Part shown: in pieces, positions 18,293 to 27,638 of the stretch
Position numbering within the stretch: the stretch's first letter is position 1
How the letters are laid out: every line of letters starts with the position of its first letter
Source of the DNA: Candidatus Obscuribacterales bacterium
Lineage (GTDB): Bacteria; Cyanobacteriota; Vampirovibrionia; Obscuribacterales; Obscuribacteraceae
DNA length: 64,000 nucleotides
Assembly (NCBI GenBank): GCA_021732085.1
Contig: JAKFVQ010000006.1
Coordinates: 118,270 to 182,269, forward strand
Direction of reading: 5' to 3'
The notes under the pieces: model-generated
What the model saw: only the letters and a program-made list of their open reading frames with translations
Database searches by the model: none
Told to the model about the DNA's origin: nothing
Made by a program: the position numbers and the translations under genes

Positions 18293-19798
18293 GTGAAATC
18301 TAAAGTTCATTCGCATCTCTTGATCCGCTGGATCTTCTTGCGCATGATCGCACTCTGCTTCTTGGCTGCATTTCTCTCAATGCTCGTGCAAATTTTGGGA
18401 CTTTACGGTCAGAACGGAATAATACCAATTTCTCTACTACTTGCCTGGCAGCCGGAATATAGCGCCGATATAGTACTGCGCGTGCCCTCCATATTTTGGC
18501 TGAATAGCTCCGACTCATTTCTGCAACTTGTTTGCGTCGCAGGTGCGGCATTCTCTACTCTTGCTTTATGCGGAGTTCTGACCGGACCGATGTTACTCCT
18601 GGGCTGGTTTCTATATCTATCTATATGCAGTGTCGGACAAGATTTTATGAGCTTTCAATGGGACTCACTTCTCCTTGAGACAGGACTACTTGCGGCATTC
18701 TTTGCACCATGGCGAATGCAAGAACCGATGCCACTTAGTCCTGAATTCAAAAAGCAACCAGAAGGATCACTCATATTTTTGTGGCTAATTCGTCTGTTAC
18801 TTTTCAAATTGATGTTCCTTTCTGGGCTGGTCAAGATTGCCAGCGGCGACAAAGCTTGGCACGATATGACAGCATTGGATTATCACTATGAAACACAGCC
18901 ACTACCGGCTCCGCTGGCCTGGCTCGTGGCGAAGTTTCCCGAACTCATCCAAAAGATGTCTACCTTCTTGATGTTCGTAATTGAGCTTGGTTTTCCATTC
19001 CTAATCTTCGGCATCCGCCCGCTGCGCATGCTGGCGGTCGGGGGACTGGTCTTCCTTCAATTGTTGATAATAGCAACCGGCAATTATGCATTTTTCAACT
19101 GGCTGACTATTGCACTGTCCCTTGCGGCTGCTGACGACCAGATGTTGTCAGGTGTTCTGCCCCGCTCACTCCGGATGAGCCTTGAAATGCATGCACTTAC
19201 CTTGCGCAGCAAGATTTCTGAGACCTGGAAGTTCATCATTCCTGGCGTAATTATTGGGACTATTTCGCTTGGATTTTTCGCAAATACATTTCTGACATCT
19301 ACAATTGTGCCACCACCAGTGAAGTGGCTCATCGGGCTTGCAGATCCATTAAGAAGCTTCAACACCTATGGGCTCTTCGCAATAATGACGACTACGCGAC
19401 CAGAGATCGTTATTGAAGGAAGCAACGATGGGCAAACCTGGATTGAATATGAGTTCAAATACAAGCCAGGCAACATCAAGCGAATGCCTCCAAGTGTTGC
19501 GCCACACCAACCAAGAATGGACTGGCAGATGTGGTTCGCCTCGCTTGCACCGGACCGCGTAGCTCCCTGGTTTAGCCTGCTGATCGATCGTTTGCTCCAG
19601 GGTAGTCCTTCAGTGATCGCGCTGTTCGATCACAATCCTTTCCCAGACGGTCCCCCTAAGGTAATTCGCGCAGTCCTGTACGAGTATCACTTCAGTGATG
19701 CTGACGGGCTGTTGAAGCGGGGCCAATGGTGGACACGCAAACCAATAGGAACGTATATGGAAGCGCGCCAGCGCGCTGGTAATCAGCCGACATTCTAG
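18293..19798 (+). CDS. Lipase maturation factor-like integral membrane protein
   Basis: This 501-residue protein has about eight to ten hydrophobic segments in its first 330 residues. The lipase-maturation-factor family is suggested by GQDFMSFQWDSLLLETGLLAAFFAPW, RLLLFKLMFLSGLVKIASGDKAWHDMTALDYHYETQP and the soluble tail with MDWQMWFASL and PWF. In animals LMF1 helps lipases fold in the ER. Bacterial homologues are of unknown function and presumably sit in the inner membrane. The GTG at 18293 is the best start, because the next Met lies inside the first membrane segment. The gene ends 2 bp from the stop of the convergent TPR gene, and no hairpin is visible between them. Confidence 0.85.
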   Translation: MKSKVHSHLLIRWIFLRMIALCFLAAFLSMLVQILGLYGQNGIIPISLLLAWQPEYSADIVLRVPSIFWLNSSDSFLQLVCVAGAAFSTLALCGVLTGPMLLLGWFLYLSICSVGQDFMSFQWDSLLLETGLLAAFFAPWRMQEPMPLSPEFKKQPEGSLIFLWLIRLLLFKLMFLSGLVKIASGDKAWHDMTALDYHYETQPLPAPLAWLVAKFPELIQKMSTFLMFVIELGFPFLIFGIRPLRMLAVGGLVFLQLLIIATGNYAFFNWLTIALSLAAADDQMLSGVLPRSLRMSLEMHALTLRSKISETWKFIIPGVIIGTISLGFFANTFLTSTIVPPPVKWLIGLADPLRSFNTYGLFAIMTTTRPEIVIEGSNDGQTWIEYEFKYKPGNIKRMPPSVAPHQPRMDWQMWFASLAPDRVAPWFSLLIDRLLQGSPSVIALFDHNPFPDGPPKVIRAVLYEYHFSDADGLLKRGQWWTRKPIGTYMEARQRAGNQPTF

Positions 19799-19800
19799 CT

Positions 19801-21585
19801 CTATTCAGATCCAAGTGGAGAACTTATAAGTTCTGCGACACGATAAACAACACCATTTTTGGTAGTTGGCTCTTCCAGCTTCAAGCGGTAATAGAAACCA
19901 AATGGTGTGAACTGCGAGTTCTTATCCGCGCGAAAAGTACCTCTAACTTTTACTGTAAGCAGCCCCGACGCGTCGGGACTCTCCACATTGATATCAGCAA
20001 AGTTAGTTTCGACGGCGGAATTGGCATTGCGGCGAATAGTGCCCGCTGAGACGTCGCTGGAAGACCAGTGAAAGAGCTCAAGAGTATGCTGGGCGGATTC
20101 AGCCAATAACTTTCTCAACTTCGCTCGCGACTCGACACTGTTCCTGTCGTTGAATTTTATCGATAGCAGGCATTTGGAAAGTTCCTGTGTAGTATCAACG
20201 ATCCAATCTTGCGTCTTCGCATCGAGGGTGAATTTCTTTGTCTTGGCATTCTGCACATCATTAAGGTGTTTGGCGACCTCTTGGGCTAAGCTTTCCTTAC
20301 CAAGCTGACTCAACACTTCTTGCTTAGTTACCAGCGCTGTAATAAGCCTGCGATAACTTTCCTTTGTAGGTATGTCCACCTTCAGTTCGTTATCATAGGT
20401 TTCTTCCGCTACTGAACATGCCTCGTCAATGGCTTTGGCAGCCGCCTCGTAATTCTTCAAATGCATTTCTGTACCTGCCAGCTCCATCTGAGCATCGGCA
20501 TAATACTCGGTTCGCTTTCCAAAAGATTGATCTGCCAATACGACGGCTTTCTTATAGAAGTCCCGCGAAAGTTTGAAGTCTTTTTTTATTTCGTATAAGC
20601 GCGCCAGGTCCATCGTCACTGTATACAGTGTCACATCCGGACTTTTTTCTGCGCAAAGCAATTGAATGGCTTCCTTATAATTCGCTTGAGCCTTGTCCAG
20701 CTCGCCCCTCATAGCCTGAATTTCCCCGAGCCACAAAAGCGATTCCGCCAAGACTGATGCCGACTGAGAGCGTCTCGCCAAAGGGATTGCGCGCAATACA
20801 CTCCACTCCGTGTTTGCGACATCACGCTCTTCCAGAGGGAAATATGAGGACCATCCAACAGCATGATAGAGCCTAGCTGCAGCAACAGGCCCAAGAACAA
20901 TGCTTTCTACTTTTGCAAGTTCGTCGATTAGCTCTCGTGCATTTTTTGAGCTGTCCACGCTATCACTAGACAACGAATTGATGTCGTTGCGAATTTGTTT
21001 TACATACAGCAAATAGCCGCACGAGAATGTGACTAAGAGCACCATGATTGAGGTTGGAAGAATTGCGCCAATTTGCCACCCTCGAATAACTTTGCGTACA
21101 TCCGCTGCCTCCTGTTCGCGTTTGTTATTCTTCAAGTAATTGGCATAGTTGTCTAAGCTTTTGCACGCCGGAGAAAGGATATTCCACCATTGCTGCCGCC
21201 ATTGGGATATTACACTGGCAAACAGTTGCTCAGCCTCGGTGAACTTGCGCTCGCAAAGATAAAGTTCGGCCAAATGCGCGCGCTTAGCAGCGGTGCCTGG
21301 ACCCTTTGTTCCTACAAGCTTCGACCATGCGAAAATCGATTTCTTGAGGATTCTTTCAGCAAGGCGGTTCAATCCGGCAGCACCGAGAAGCTTTGCAAGC
21401 CAATCGGAGCCAAAACTAACTACAAGTAGGCACTCGAAACAAACCGCTGAGCAAGCCAAGAAATATGGAATGGTAATGGTGCCGGCCTGGTCGTAAGCTT
21501 CTTTTGAGAATTGGAGGAGAACGGCGAGCGAAAAAACCACCCAGAGAAGGCGTGTCAATTCCGTAACTATCGACAGGAAGTTCAT
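19801..21585 (-). CDS. Membrane-anchored TPR protein
   Basis: The 594-residue protein has two hydrophobic segments near the N-terminus (about 8-28 and 38-60) and a third at about 178-198. TPR-like repeats flank the third, first around TAAKRAHLAELYLCERKFTEAEQLF and then in the 260-400 stretch (DKAQANYKEAIQLL, KLSRDFYKKAVVLADQSFGK, NYEAAAKAIDEACSVAEE). The C-terminal 120 residues are a mixed domain ending in SSPLGSE. I do not recognise a specific family, and a scaffold in the membrane is the only safe reading. The ATG at 21585 is preceded by a weak GGTGG site. Confidence 0.72.
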   Translation of the reverse strand: MNFLSIVTELTRLLWVVFSLAVLLQFSKEAYDQAGTITIPYFLACSAVCFECLLVVSFGSDWLAKLLGAAGLNRLAERILKKSIFAWSKLVGTKGPGTAAKRAHLAELYLCERKFTEAEQLFASVISQWRQQWWNILSPACKSLDNYANYLKNNKREQEAADVRKVIRGWQIGAILPTSIMVLLVTFSCGYLLYVKQIRNDINSLSSDSVDSSKNARELIDELAKVESIVLGPVAAARLYHAVGWSSYFPLEERDVANTEWSVLRAIPLARRSQSASVLAESLLWLGEIQAMRGELDKAQANYKEAIQLLCAEKSPDVTLYTVTMDLARLYEIKKDFKLSRDFYKKAVVLADQSFGKRTEYYADAQMELAGTEMHLKNYEAAAKAIDEACSVAEETYDNELKVDIPTKESYRRLITALVTKQEVLSQLGKESLAQEVAKHLNDVQNAKTKKFTLDAKTQDWIVDTTQELSKCLLSIKFNDRNSVESRAKLRKLLAESAQHTLELFHWSSSDVSAGTIRRNANSAVETNFADINVESPDASGLLTVKVRGTFRADKNSQFTPFGFYYRLKLEEPTTKNGVVYRVAELISSPLGSE

Positions 21586-21673
21586 TTTTCAGCCACCGTC
21601 TTATCTATGTACCCAGTCCGCAGGGGCAACGGTACAGCGCGCGGTAGACAGCGTAGTGGCCCGCCAGGCAGGC

Positions 21674-22099
21674 CTAGGTCAGAAACCTCTGCACATCACC
21701 AGACTCATATAGCCACTTGCCTTTTTCTTTGACAAAGCGACTCCTCTCACCAAAACTGGCATCCTTCCCAAGCTGCTCAAGATAGGCCGTGAAGGATACG
21801 AAAGCCTCATTCTCCCCATCAGAGAACTCAAGTATGGACACCCCCTTGAATTTAGTCCCCTTGGTGAAGGCGAGCAGTTCCTTCCGCCAGAGCGGCAGAT
21901 TAGGTTTGCGCGCCGGATTTTTCGGATGCGTGGTCGTAATTATGTAGTCAGCCAATCCTAATGCGTATGCTGCATAACGTGATCGCATCAGACTGAGCGC
22001 GTTCGGCGCCGGCTTTCCTTTATGATATGGCTCACAACATTGCTGGTAAGGCAACTTGCTACTGCACGGACAAGTTTTGAGATCTTCAGACAATTCCAT
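21674..22099 (-). CDS. YchJ-family SEC-C motif protein
   Basis: The 141 residues match the YchJ/UPF0225 family. An N-terminal SEC-C zinc motif (CPCSSKLPYQQCCEPYHKG) is followed by the conserved SLMRSRYAAYALGLADYIITTTHP and an NTF2-like beta sheet (FVSFTAYLE, RSRFVKEKGKWLYESGDV). Family length is about 130-160 residues. The SEC-C motif binds zinc, but the cellular function of YchJ is unknown. It overlaps the preceding small gene on the same strand by 14 bp and is probably at the end of a transcript that starts upstream of 23853. Confidence 0.88.
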   Translation of the reverse strand: MELSEDLKTCPCSSKLPYQQCCEPYHKGKPAPNALSLMRSRYAAYALGLADYIITTTHPKNPARKPNLPLWRKELLAFTKGTKFKGVSILEFSDGENEAFVSFTAYLEQLGKDASFGERSRFVKEKGKWLYESGDVQRFLT

Positions 22100-22541
22100 C
22101 TTCTGAATAGGTTATGACACCATCGGTGATGTAGTCTTCCATTATAGACCCTGGCGTTTCCCAGAGATCAATCACCGTATTTAGTGCCTCACACACATTG
22201 CCAGGAATTTCGTACTGTTGTGCTGAGTGACTCAGGCTTTCCAGCTTACGCAAGGTGACTTTTCCTTCGCCCTTGACAGCCGCTGATAGAAAGTTACGTG
22301 GGCTCTCAGCGTGCTTGTCGGCAATTTGCCAAACTGTCATGTAGACGACGCGCTTGCCGCTGCTAAAACTGATTCGAGAATTTAGTAATTCAATGAACTT
22401 GAGCTGTTGCTTCTTGAGAAATGATGACCATCTGACTTCAGAGGTTGCCGATGAGCGAAATCGGCTATTGGAACCATTCTTACTTTCAGGGTTGGAACTA
22501 TTGGAATTTGGTTGGATTGAGTCTGGCGTTGTTATCGGCAT
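22086..22541 (-). CDS. Hypothetical protein
   Basis: A 151-codon frame with a Ser/Asn-rich N-terminus and a more globular second half (MTVWQIADKHAESPRNFLSAAVKGEGKV onward, rich in charged helices). No family is recognised. The ATG at 22541 lacks a clear ribosome site, and translation may begin at the Met at residue 68. The overlap with ychJ and the position in a run of minus-strand genes support a real gene, but only weakly. Confidence 0.4.
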   Translation of the reverse strand: MPITTPDSIQPNSNSSNPESKNGSNSRFRSSATSEVRWSSFLKKQQLKFIELLNSRISFSSGKRVVYMTVWQIADKHAESPRNFLSAAVKGEGKVTLRKLESLSHSAQQYEIPGNVCEALNTVIDLWETPGSIMEDYITDGVITYSEDGIV

Positions 22542-22636
22542 ACAAAATTTCTGAGGGGTACTCTTCTACTGTAATAGATCTTCCCCATTTACGGCTCAGA
22601 AATTTCGAATTAGGATGTCAGAAACAAAACAAAACA

Positions 22637-23287
22637 TTAAGGGCGCCTCTTTGAAACCAAGAGCTTTTCACGCATCTTTTGGGCAGCATTTGGTTGCGGA
22701 TTGTTTTTGACAAAATCAATAATTGCTTGTGCACACTGGGTTGGTGTCTTGTCTGTAGTATCGAGATCAAGATCGTAAATCGCATCTCGATGGACATAAA
22801 GTTGCGAGCCAACGGCCCAGCCAAGGTAACGATCCCCTCTTTGAATCTCGCGCCTGGCGATCTCTTCTTCTTGACAATGAGCGCCAATGTAATAAGCCCT
22901 GTAAGCTTCGAAAACGCGCAAAGACTCTTCCAGCCAATCGCGCGACCAGAAGACTTCGTCGGCTATTAGATTCAATCCTCGATCGAGATATGCCGCCATA
23001 GATTGATAACGGGCGAGCATAATCTCATTCAAATAATGTCCCGGCAAAATTCGAAAGTACTTCTTACCATCGGCTTCTTCCTGAATCCACTGGTAATACG
23101 CATCAGTTCTGGTTTCGAGATCGATCTCTTTTGGAGGCATTGTGAACCAGAACTTGTCGATTCCCAACAAGAAATATGGTTCTTCAACGATATCTTGAAA
23201 AACATGACACAGGCTAGTTTTGCCTGCACTTGATCCGCCGTTGACAATTATTACAGTGCCAGTTTTAGAACTGGCCTCTGTGCTCAT
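22637..23287 (-). CDS. Chloramphenicol phosphotransferase-like P-loop kinase
   Basis: The 216-residue protein has a Walker A motif (GGSSAGKTS), the FLLGIDKFW and MPPKEI segments, LIADEVFWSRDWL, and IARREIQRGDRYLGWAVGSQLYVH near the lid. This order and size match the CPT family, known from the Streptomyces enzyme that phosphorylates chloramphenicol's 3-hydroxyl. Most relatives have unknown substrates, so resistance should not be assumed. The gene overlaps the upstream SRPBCC gene by 4 bp (ATGA) and is therefore translationally coupled to it. Confidence 0.85.
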   Translation of the reverse strand: MSTEASSKTGTVIIVNGGSSAGKTSLCHVFQDIVEEPYFLLGIDKFWFTMPPKEIDLETRTDAYYQWIQEEADGKKYFRILPGHYLNEIMLARYQSMAAYLDRGLNLIADEVFWSRDWLEESLRVFEAYRAYYIGAHCQEEEIARREIQRGDRYLGWAVGSQLYVHRDAIYDLDLDTTDKTPTQCAQAIIDFVKNNPQPNAAQKMREKLLVSKRRP

Positions 23288-23853
23288 AGTGAGTTTTTCG
23301 TCGAACCAGCAGCAATCTTGCGTTCACGAAGTTCCGCGTGTCTCTTCAAAGTATCAACATGATCCTTGACTTCACCATGACTGGTGGCTGCCGTTATTTG
23401 TTTGGCGAACGGAATTTTCAAACCTGTGTCAACATAACTTTGCAACTTGACGAGAGTTGCTTTTCCGTTGTCAACCTCTGTGAGTGTCCATTCACCTTCA
23501 AAAGCCTTTAACTTATCGGATCGGATCATCTTGAAAGCCACTTTATGCGGGGCTTCGTAGGTTTCTTTATAAACGCATGTTGTCGTGCCGATTACTGGCA
23601 ATTTTTCAAATATTTCTTCAACAACACATTCACCATCGTTGCTGGAAATAATGCGCGTCCCATCTGGTTCATCCATACGCAAGTTGCGAAGCGCTTCATA
23701 CGTAACCTTCAAAGACGCATGTACTTTTGTCTGTACAACCACACCAAGATGCTCGCATTTGCGATCGCCAGCTTCGACCGGCAGGGCATTTGAAGCCAAC
23801 ACAATCACTGCTAATGATACGAGAGCATTTCTTGTCAAGAACCTATCGCGCAT
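23284..23853 (-). CDS. Exported SRPBCC/START-like protein
   Basis: Starting at the ATG at 23853 gives a 189-residue protein with a signal peptide (MRDRFLTRNALVSLAVIVLASNALPVEAG). The mature part has the alternating strands and final long helix of the SRPBCC (polyketide cyclase/START) fold: VHASLKVTYEALRN, GECVVEEIFEKLPVIG, EAPHKVAFKMI, EGEWTLTEVDNGKATLVKLQSYVD and a C-terminal helix. Such proteins bind hydrophobic ligands, and the ligand is unknown. It is coupled by a 4-bp overlap to the CPT-like kinase. Confidence 0.72.
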   Translation of the reverse strand: MRDRFLTRNALVSLAVIVLASNALPVEAGDRKCEHLGVVVQTKVHASLKVTYEALRNLRMDEPDGTRIISSNDGECVVEEIFEKLPVIGTTTCVYKETYEAPHKVAFKMIRSDKLKAFEGEWTLTEVDNGKATLVKLQSYVDTGLKIPFAKQITAATSHGEVKDHVDTLKRHAELRERKIAAGSTKNSL

Positions 23854-24277
23854 ATATACACCGCTTGGTTTCCACGAAATCAAGTATTATACACGCTCAA
23901 AAAAATAGGAAATGAAGAGGAATTCCTTATTACACTCGCTTCATCGTCACTAACTTAGGAAGTCAGTCTATTACTACACTATGAAAATTGGGGGCTGCCA
24001 ACCACGTTGGTCTTTAGCCCAGGTTGAGAAAATGCCGCCCCATCCATCCAACAACCAACCATCCATCAAATCTTTGGCTTGAGGTTTTGATCCAGCAAAG
24101 TGACAGACCGAATCACAGCCTTATGTAGTGCCGAAACACCAAGACCCGACGAGGCGTTTTAAAATAAGAAACGGCTCCGTGGTGGTGAGGAGCCGTTTCT
24201 TGCAGCCACGAACAGGGATGGCAATTCCTGCGCGCGCTCTGTGCTTTAGGTGTGTTAGGTGTGAGCGGAGGAAGGAT
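23854..24277. other. Intergenic region
   Basis: The right part holds the terminator of the TPR gene at 24278. The rest should contain the promoter of the SRPBCC-CPT operon, but no clear -35/-10 pair stands out. A run of short CCATC/CAACC repeats lies at about 24039-24068. A 33-codon plus-strand frame at 23981 lacks a ribosome site and looks like chance. Confidence 0.4.
24166..24201 (-). terminator. Intrinsic terminator of the TPR gene
   Basis: AAGAAACGGCTCC and GGAGCCGTTTCTT form a perfect 13-bp stem around a 10-nt loop. Read on the minus strand it is followed by a U-rich tail (TTATTTT). It lies about 77 bp past the stop at 24278. Confidence 0.85.
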
Positions 24278-24616
24278 TTAGGCTGACACTGCCAGTGGTG
24301 TCACGGCGATTTCTTCGCTCGACTCAATGTCGGCGAGAATTTGGCGCAGTTCCATCACGTCAATATGCTCTTCTGGATAGAATTGAAGAAGAATCGATAG
24401 TTGACGTGTAAAGCAATCTTTTGCTTCATCCTTTTTGTCCAGCGCGCACTGAATCATACCGACGTTGAACAGGTAATCAATCAGTTCGGGTTGATCTGAG
24501 CCTACTTCTTTTTCAATCTTGGCCAATGCTTTTACATGTAGCCGCGCTGCCTTTGCATAATCACCCCTTTCTTCTGCGTGATTTGCCAGGTTTTGAAGTT
24601 CAGCTGCGCTTTTCAT
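24278..24616 (-). CDS. Short TPR protein
   Basis: The 112-residue protein starts at the ATG at 24616, which has a strong GGAGG site 5 bp upstream. The longer frame to 24793 has no such signal. The sequence is two to three TPR-like helix pairs: AAELQNLANHAEERGDYAKAARLHVKALAKIEKEVG, then PELIDYLFNVGMIQCALDKKDEAKDCFTRQLSILLQFYP. There is no signal peptide, so it is probably a cytoplasmic protein-protein adaptor. Partner unknown. Confidence 0.75.
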   Translation of the reverse strand: MKSAAELQNLANHAEERGDYAKAARLHVKALAKIEKEVGSDQPELIDYLFNVGMIQCALDKKDEAKDCFTRQLSILLQFYPEEHIDVMELRQILADIESSEEIAVTPLAVSA

Positions 24617-25190
24617 AATTGCCTCCTTGTGGGCTTTGTTTGGATGGGCAACGAAAGATTGCTCCCTTTCAAAGGGAGATGATCGCTGCGGTCTATGTAT
24701 GTGGGAAGAAATCTTTTCCGCTACCACCGCGATCAATTGCGGAGGAGGGAGGCTTGCAAGGATTCTCTGGAGGGTCAGATGTGTTGCACACACATTAGTG
24801 ACGCAAGAATCGCGGCTGCTTTGTTGATTTCTGTTACGTTAATGATAAGGCGCCGTTAAGCCGATTAGCAAGATGACCGAACGCATACAACTTTTATAGC
24901 GTCGCAATATATCGCATCCGGAAAGACTTGCCAGAGAGGCGCGCCCAGAACGTCACCTACTTCCATCGATTTATTAAATCGAAAAAGAAACCCACATTTA
25001 AGCTTCGGGATATATCTGGAGATAAATTAAAAGCCTAATGAATATTGGATGTAGCAAGATAGCAATACAAACGGATATACGGATCTTTTCTGAGACGAGC
25101 CCCAAGACCCTCATTCCAAGGCTTCCTCAACCGCTTCTCATGCGGCTCTCAAAGATTTGCTTGCGCTCATAAAAGCGCAGTTTTTGTCGC
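24617..25190. other. Intergenic region with one operator-like dyad
   Basis: No coding frame here has a ribosome site. It contains the upstream region of the TPR gene, including the dyad at 24662-24678, and the stretch downstream of the yjbQ-like gene. That second stretch is AT-rich (24840-25080) and shows no convincing hairpin. Confidence 0.4.
24662..24678. promoter_or_regulatory. 17-bp perfect palindrome upstream of TPR gene
   Basis: CTCCCTTTcAAAGGGAG has 8-bp arms around a single base, 46 bp before the ATG at 24616. A one-base loop cannot form an RNA hairpin, so a protein binding site is more likely. The binding factor is unknown. Confidence 0.4.
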
Positions 25191-25610
25191 TCATAGACCA
25201 ATAATTTGGACAAGCACATCTCGTGTGCGCGGCCTAGTATCAAAATCAATAAGTATGATTTGCTGCCATTGTCCTAATGGAAGGGCGCCATTTATTACTG
25301 GAACTACAATGCCAGGTCCTAGCATCGATGCACGGATATGCGAATGTCCATTGTCATCGTGCCATCGTTCATGATGTTTGTATTTCAGCGCTCTCGGTGC
25401 CATTCGTTCAAAAGCTTCCGTTATGTCATGCACGAGTCCAGGCTCATACTCAATGGTTGTGATTCCCGCGGTCGAACCAACAACAAAAACAGTAGCTGTC
25501 CCCGAATGTATTTTTGATTTGTTCACTGCATCTTGGACCTTGTCGGTGATATCAATTACGTCGGTGTGCCCCTTAGTAGATAGAGATGACTTTGAGGAAT
25601 GGACTTTCAT
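25191..25610 (-). CDS. yjbQ: YjbQ-family protein (UPF0047)
   Basis: The 139 residues match the YjbQ family throughout: HDITEAFERMAP, HHERWHDDNGHSHIRASMLGPG with clustered His residues, and LGQWQQIILIDFDTRPRTRDV at the end. Family members have weak thiamine-phosphate synthase activity in vitro, and their physiological role is unclear. Length is normal. The gene stands alone, with its stop followed by the AT-rich spacer at 24840-25190. Confidence 0.9.
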   Translation of the reverse strand: MKVHSSKSSLSTKGHTDVIDITDKVQDAVNKSKIHSGTATVFVVGSTAGITTIEYEPGLVHDITEAFERMAPRALKYKHHERWHDDNGHSHIRASMLGPGIVVPVINGALPLGQWQQIILIDFDTRPRTRDVLVQIIGL

Positions 25611-25988
25611 GGGTATTGAATCCTACATGTATGCACCAATTCTATTCCACGCAATTAAGCAGCAAGACGTTGTTCTTACTCATGGCAGCAGCGTACTGCA
25701 TAATTACTTCATTGCATAATTGCAGCACCGTGCTTTACGGGAAGTTGCCAGCACTTTCAACTATGCTTTAAACGAGAAAAGACTACTTCTACAAGTAGTC
25801 TCTCTCGTGCTTCCCGGCAAAACTTTTGAACCTATCGAGTTATTATTTGGAATAACAAAGAGGATTTACTTTCGTCTTCGACTCCCACTTTGCACTTATC
25901 CGATGGATAGCGGCTCCTTACGTTTGTTCTAGATCTCCTGACTCACCTTGCTTCGTTTTTGTTTCAAGAATTAGCGCTAATAAAAAAA
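25611..25988. other. Intergenic region
   Basis: This 378-bp spacer lies upstream of yjbQ and downstream of the TspO-like gene. The only clear element is the hairpin at 25780-25801. A 70-codon plus-strand frame at 25720-25932 crosses that terminator and is rejected. Confidence 0.4.
25780..25801 (-). terminator. Intrinsic terminator after TspO-like gene
   Basis: AGACTACTT and AAGTAGTCT form a perfect 9-bp stem with a 4-nt loop. On the minus strand it is followed by TTTTCTCGTTT. It is about 190 bp beyond the stop at 25989. Confidence 0.75.
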
Positions 25989-26573
25989 TTAGTTCGCCAC
26001 CCAAATGAAGCAATTCAAGCAAATCGCGAACGCAACCCAGCTCATGTAGGGTATGAGCAACGCGGAAGCGGGCCGATCGATTTGAAAGAATGAAGCAGCG
26101 CTACTTATGATAAAGAGCTGCAACAGCATCGCATCGGCAAGGGCAAGAGCTGGATTGTGCATGCCAAAAAAGAACACACACCACAATACATTGAGCACCA
26201 GCTGCAAGTGATAGAACATCATTGCTGGTCTGACATTATGTTCGTCTCGCTTTCGATAAACGCGCCACGCAGCCAATCCCATCATTGCGTAAAGAGCCGT
26301 CCACACTGCGGCGAAGACCTGGGAAGGCGGAATCCATGACGGCTTAACCAGGCTCACATACCAGTCAGCGCTTGCCTGAGCACCAAATAAAATACCAAGT
26401 GCAGCAGCACCAAAGGTGATCGTCATGATTGCAGCAAATGCTCGTACATCATCCGCGGTGCCGGGACGTTTCAGAATGCGGGAGTCTCTCTTTGCTCTAT
26501 GAGTTATTGGCATGTGGGAATATTCAGCTCGGCTCTCGAACGAACCTGGCTTTTGCACATAAATGACTTTCAT
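25989..26573 (-). CDS. TspO/MBR-family membrane protein
   Basis: The 194-residue protein has five hydrophobic segments and the TspO signature: WYVSLVKPSWIPPSQVFAAVWTALYAMMGLAAW in the first loop and helix II, then LNVLWCVFFFGMHNPALALAD. TspO proteins bind tetrapyrroles and are linked to stress responses in bacteria. The N-terminal 45 residues are an extra hydrophilic, basic extension, and translation may really start at Met21 (26513). It lies 63 bp downstream of the VWA gene on the same strand. Confidence 0.88.
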   Translation of the reverse strand: MKVIYVQKPGSFESRAEYSHMPITHRAKRDSRILKRPGTADDVRAFAAIMTITFGAAALGILFGAQASADWYVSLVKPSWIPPSQVFAAVWTALYAMMGLAAWRVYRKRDEHNVRPAMMFYHLQLVLNVLWCVFFFGMHNPALALADAMLLQLFIISSAASFFQIDRPASALLIPYMSWVAFAICLNCFIWVAN

Positions 26574-26636
26574 GGGGATACCTTGTTGAGACGTTGACGC
26601 GACCGAAACTAGAAAGTTGCAAAAACTGCGATTTTC

Positions 26637-27638
26637 CTAACGCAAAGCCTGCGCCAGAGTTCGCCCTAAACCGAGGCTATTTACTTCGTCGAATTGATGG
26701 CTAGAGACTATGTCGACATTCATTTGAGAGACCAAATCATGATCGAGTTCATCAACAAAGCGATGCCCGCTGCGATCAGATCCAATTAGAAAGAAAACAA
26801 TCTTCAGCTCATGAGGAGATTGCATGCGTGCCTGGGCTTCTTTGACTATTCGACGAACCTCTCCTTTGTTAGTTGGATCGCCATCAGTGATAACAGCAAG
26901 CATCAGAGGCTTCGGGCGCATCCCCGCATCACGTCTATCAAAGTAATTATTGATGGCATCGCGTAATGGCAAGTGCAAGTTTGTGCCACCATCGGGAGAG
27001 AATCTATTGAACACAGTTCCTATATCTCTTGCAGAAACGTTATCGTATTTTTGATATTTACTCGAAAACGTCATCAGTGTGATACCACGCGGAAAAGCAT
27101 TTTCAATCTGCTGAGAGAACCATCCCATCTGTTCGCGGCACCACTGCCAGCGTGAAACATTCTGCGGTACGAAACCAAACGCACTGGGGCAATCGCTTTC
27201 ATTCATAGATCCAGAGCTATCAATAAGAACGCTAATATCGTATTGTCCCAGCCTATTTAACTCATTTGGTCGAAGGCGGCTGCTGAACACGAATGAGGAA
27301 TTCCCATTCTGAGCTGCTTGGTCAATAGAAGGGTTGGCTCCGCCTACGTTGTCTAGATAGGCGGAGCCGGCGTCAGATCCATACGGCATGCGCGGGGAGC
27401 CATATGGATCAACGTACGAGGGAGGGGCTACGCGATTTTGCAAGGCCGGAATCTGTCGAATCTTCGAACCCACAAAGTCCCTCAGGTTCGGATCGGCGAA
27501 CAGACTACGCATCTCTTGCAAAAATCCACCCGTGTTTGCTCGCGTTTGCTCGGAGAAAGACTGTGCGTGAACTCCAAGCGCATTAGTAAGCACGGCAAAG
27601 ACGGACAGGAGCAACCCTGCTCCTCTCGATTTCAACAT
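26637..27638 (-). CDS. Exported von Willebrand factor A domain protein
   Basis: The 333 residues begin with a signal peptide (MLKSRGAGLLLSVFAVLTNALGVHAQ). A linker with Pro/Tyr/Gly follows, then a VWA domain from about residue 130. The domain has an intact MIDAS: DSSGSM (DxSxS), the DGGTNLHLPL threonine loop and VITDGDP. Such domains bind a metal and a protein ligand. It is presumably periplasmic or surface-exposed. A GAGG ribosome site precedes the ATG. It probably shares a transcript with the TspO-like gene. Confidence 0.86.
   Translation of the reverse strand: MLKSRGAGLLLSVFAVLTNALGVHAQSFSEQTRANTGGFLQEMRSLFADPNLRDFVGSKIRQIPALQNRVAPPSYVDPYGSPRMPYGSDAGSAYLDNVGGANPSIDQAAQNGNSSFVFSSRLRPNELNRLGQYDISVLIDSSGSMNESDCPSAFGFVPQNVSRWQWCREQMGWFSQQIENAFPRGITLMTFSSKYQKYDNVSARDIGTVFNRFSPDGGTNLHLPLRDAINNYFDRRDAGMRPKPLMLAVITDGDPTNKGEVRRIVKEAQARMQSPHELKIVFFLIGSDRSGHRFVDELDHDLVSQMNVDIVSSHQFDEVNSLGLGRTLAQALR

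Noticed and set aside
23981..24082. 33-codon plus-strand frame MKIGGCQPRWSLAQVEK...
   Set aside because: No ribosome site or recognisable feature, and it lies in the CCATC-repeat spacer.
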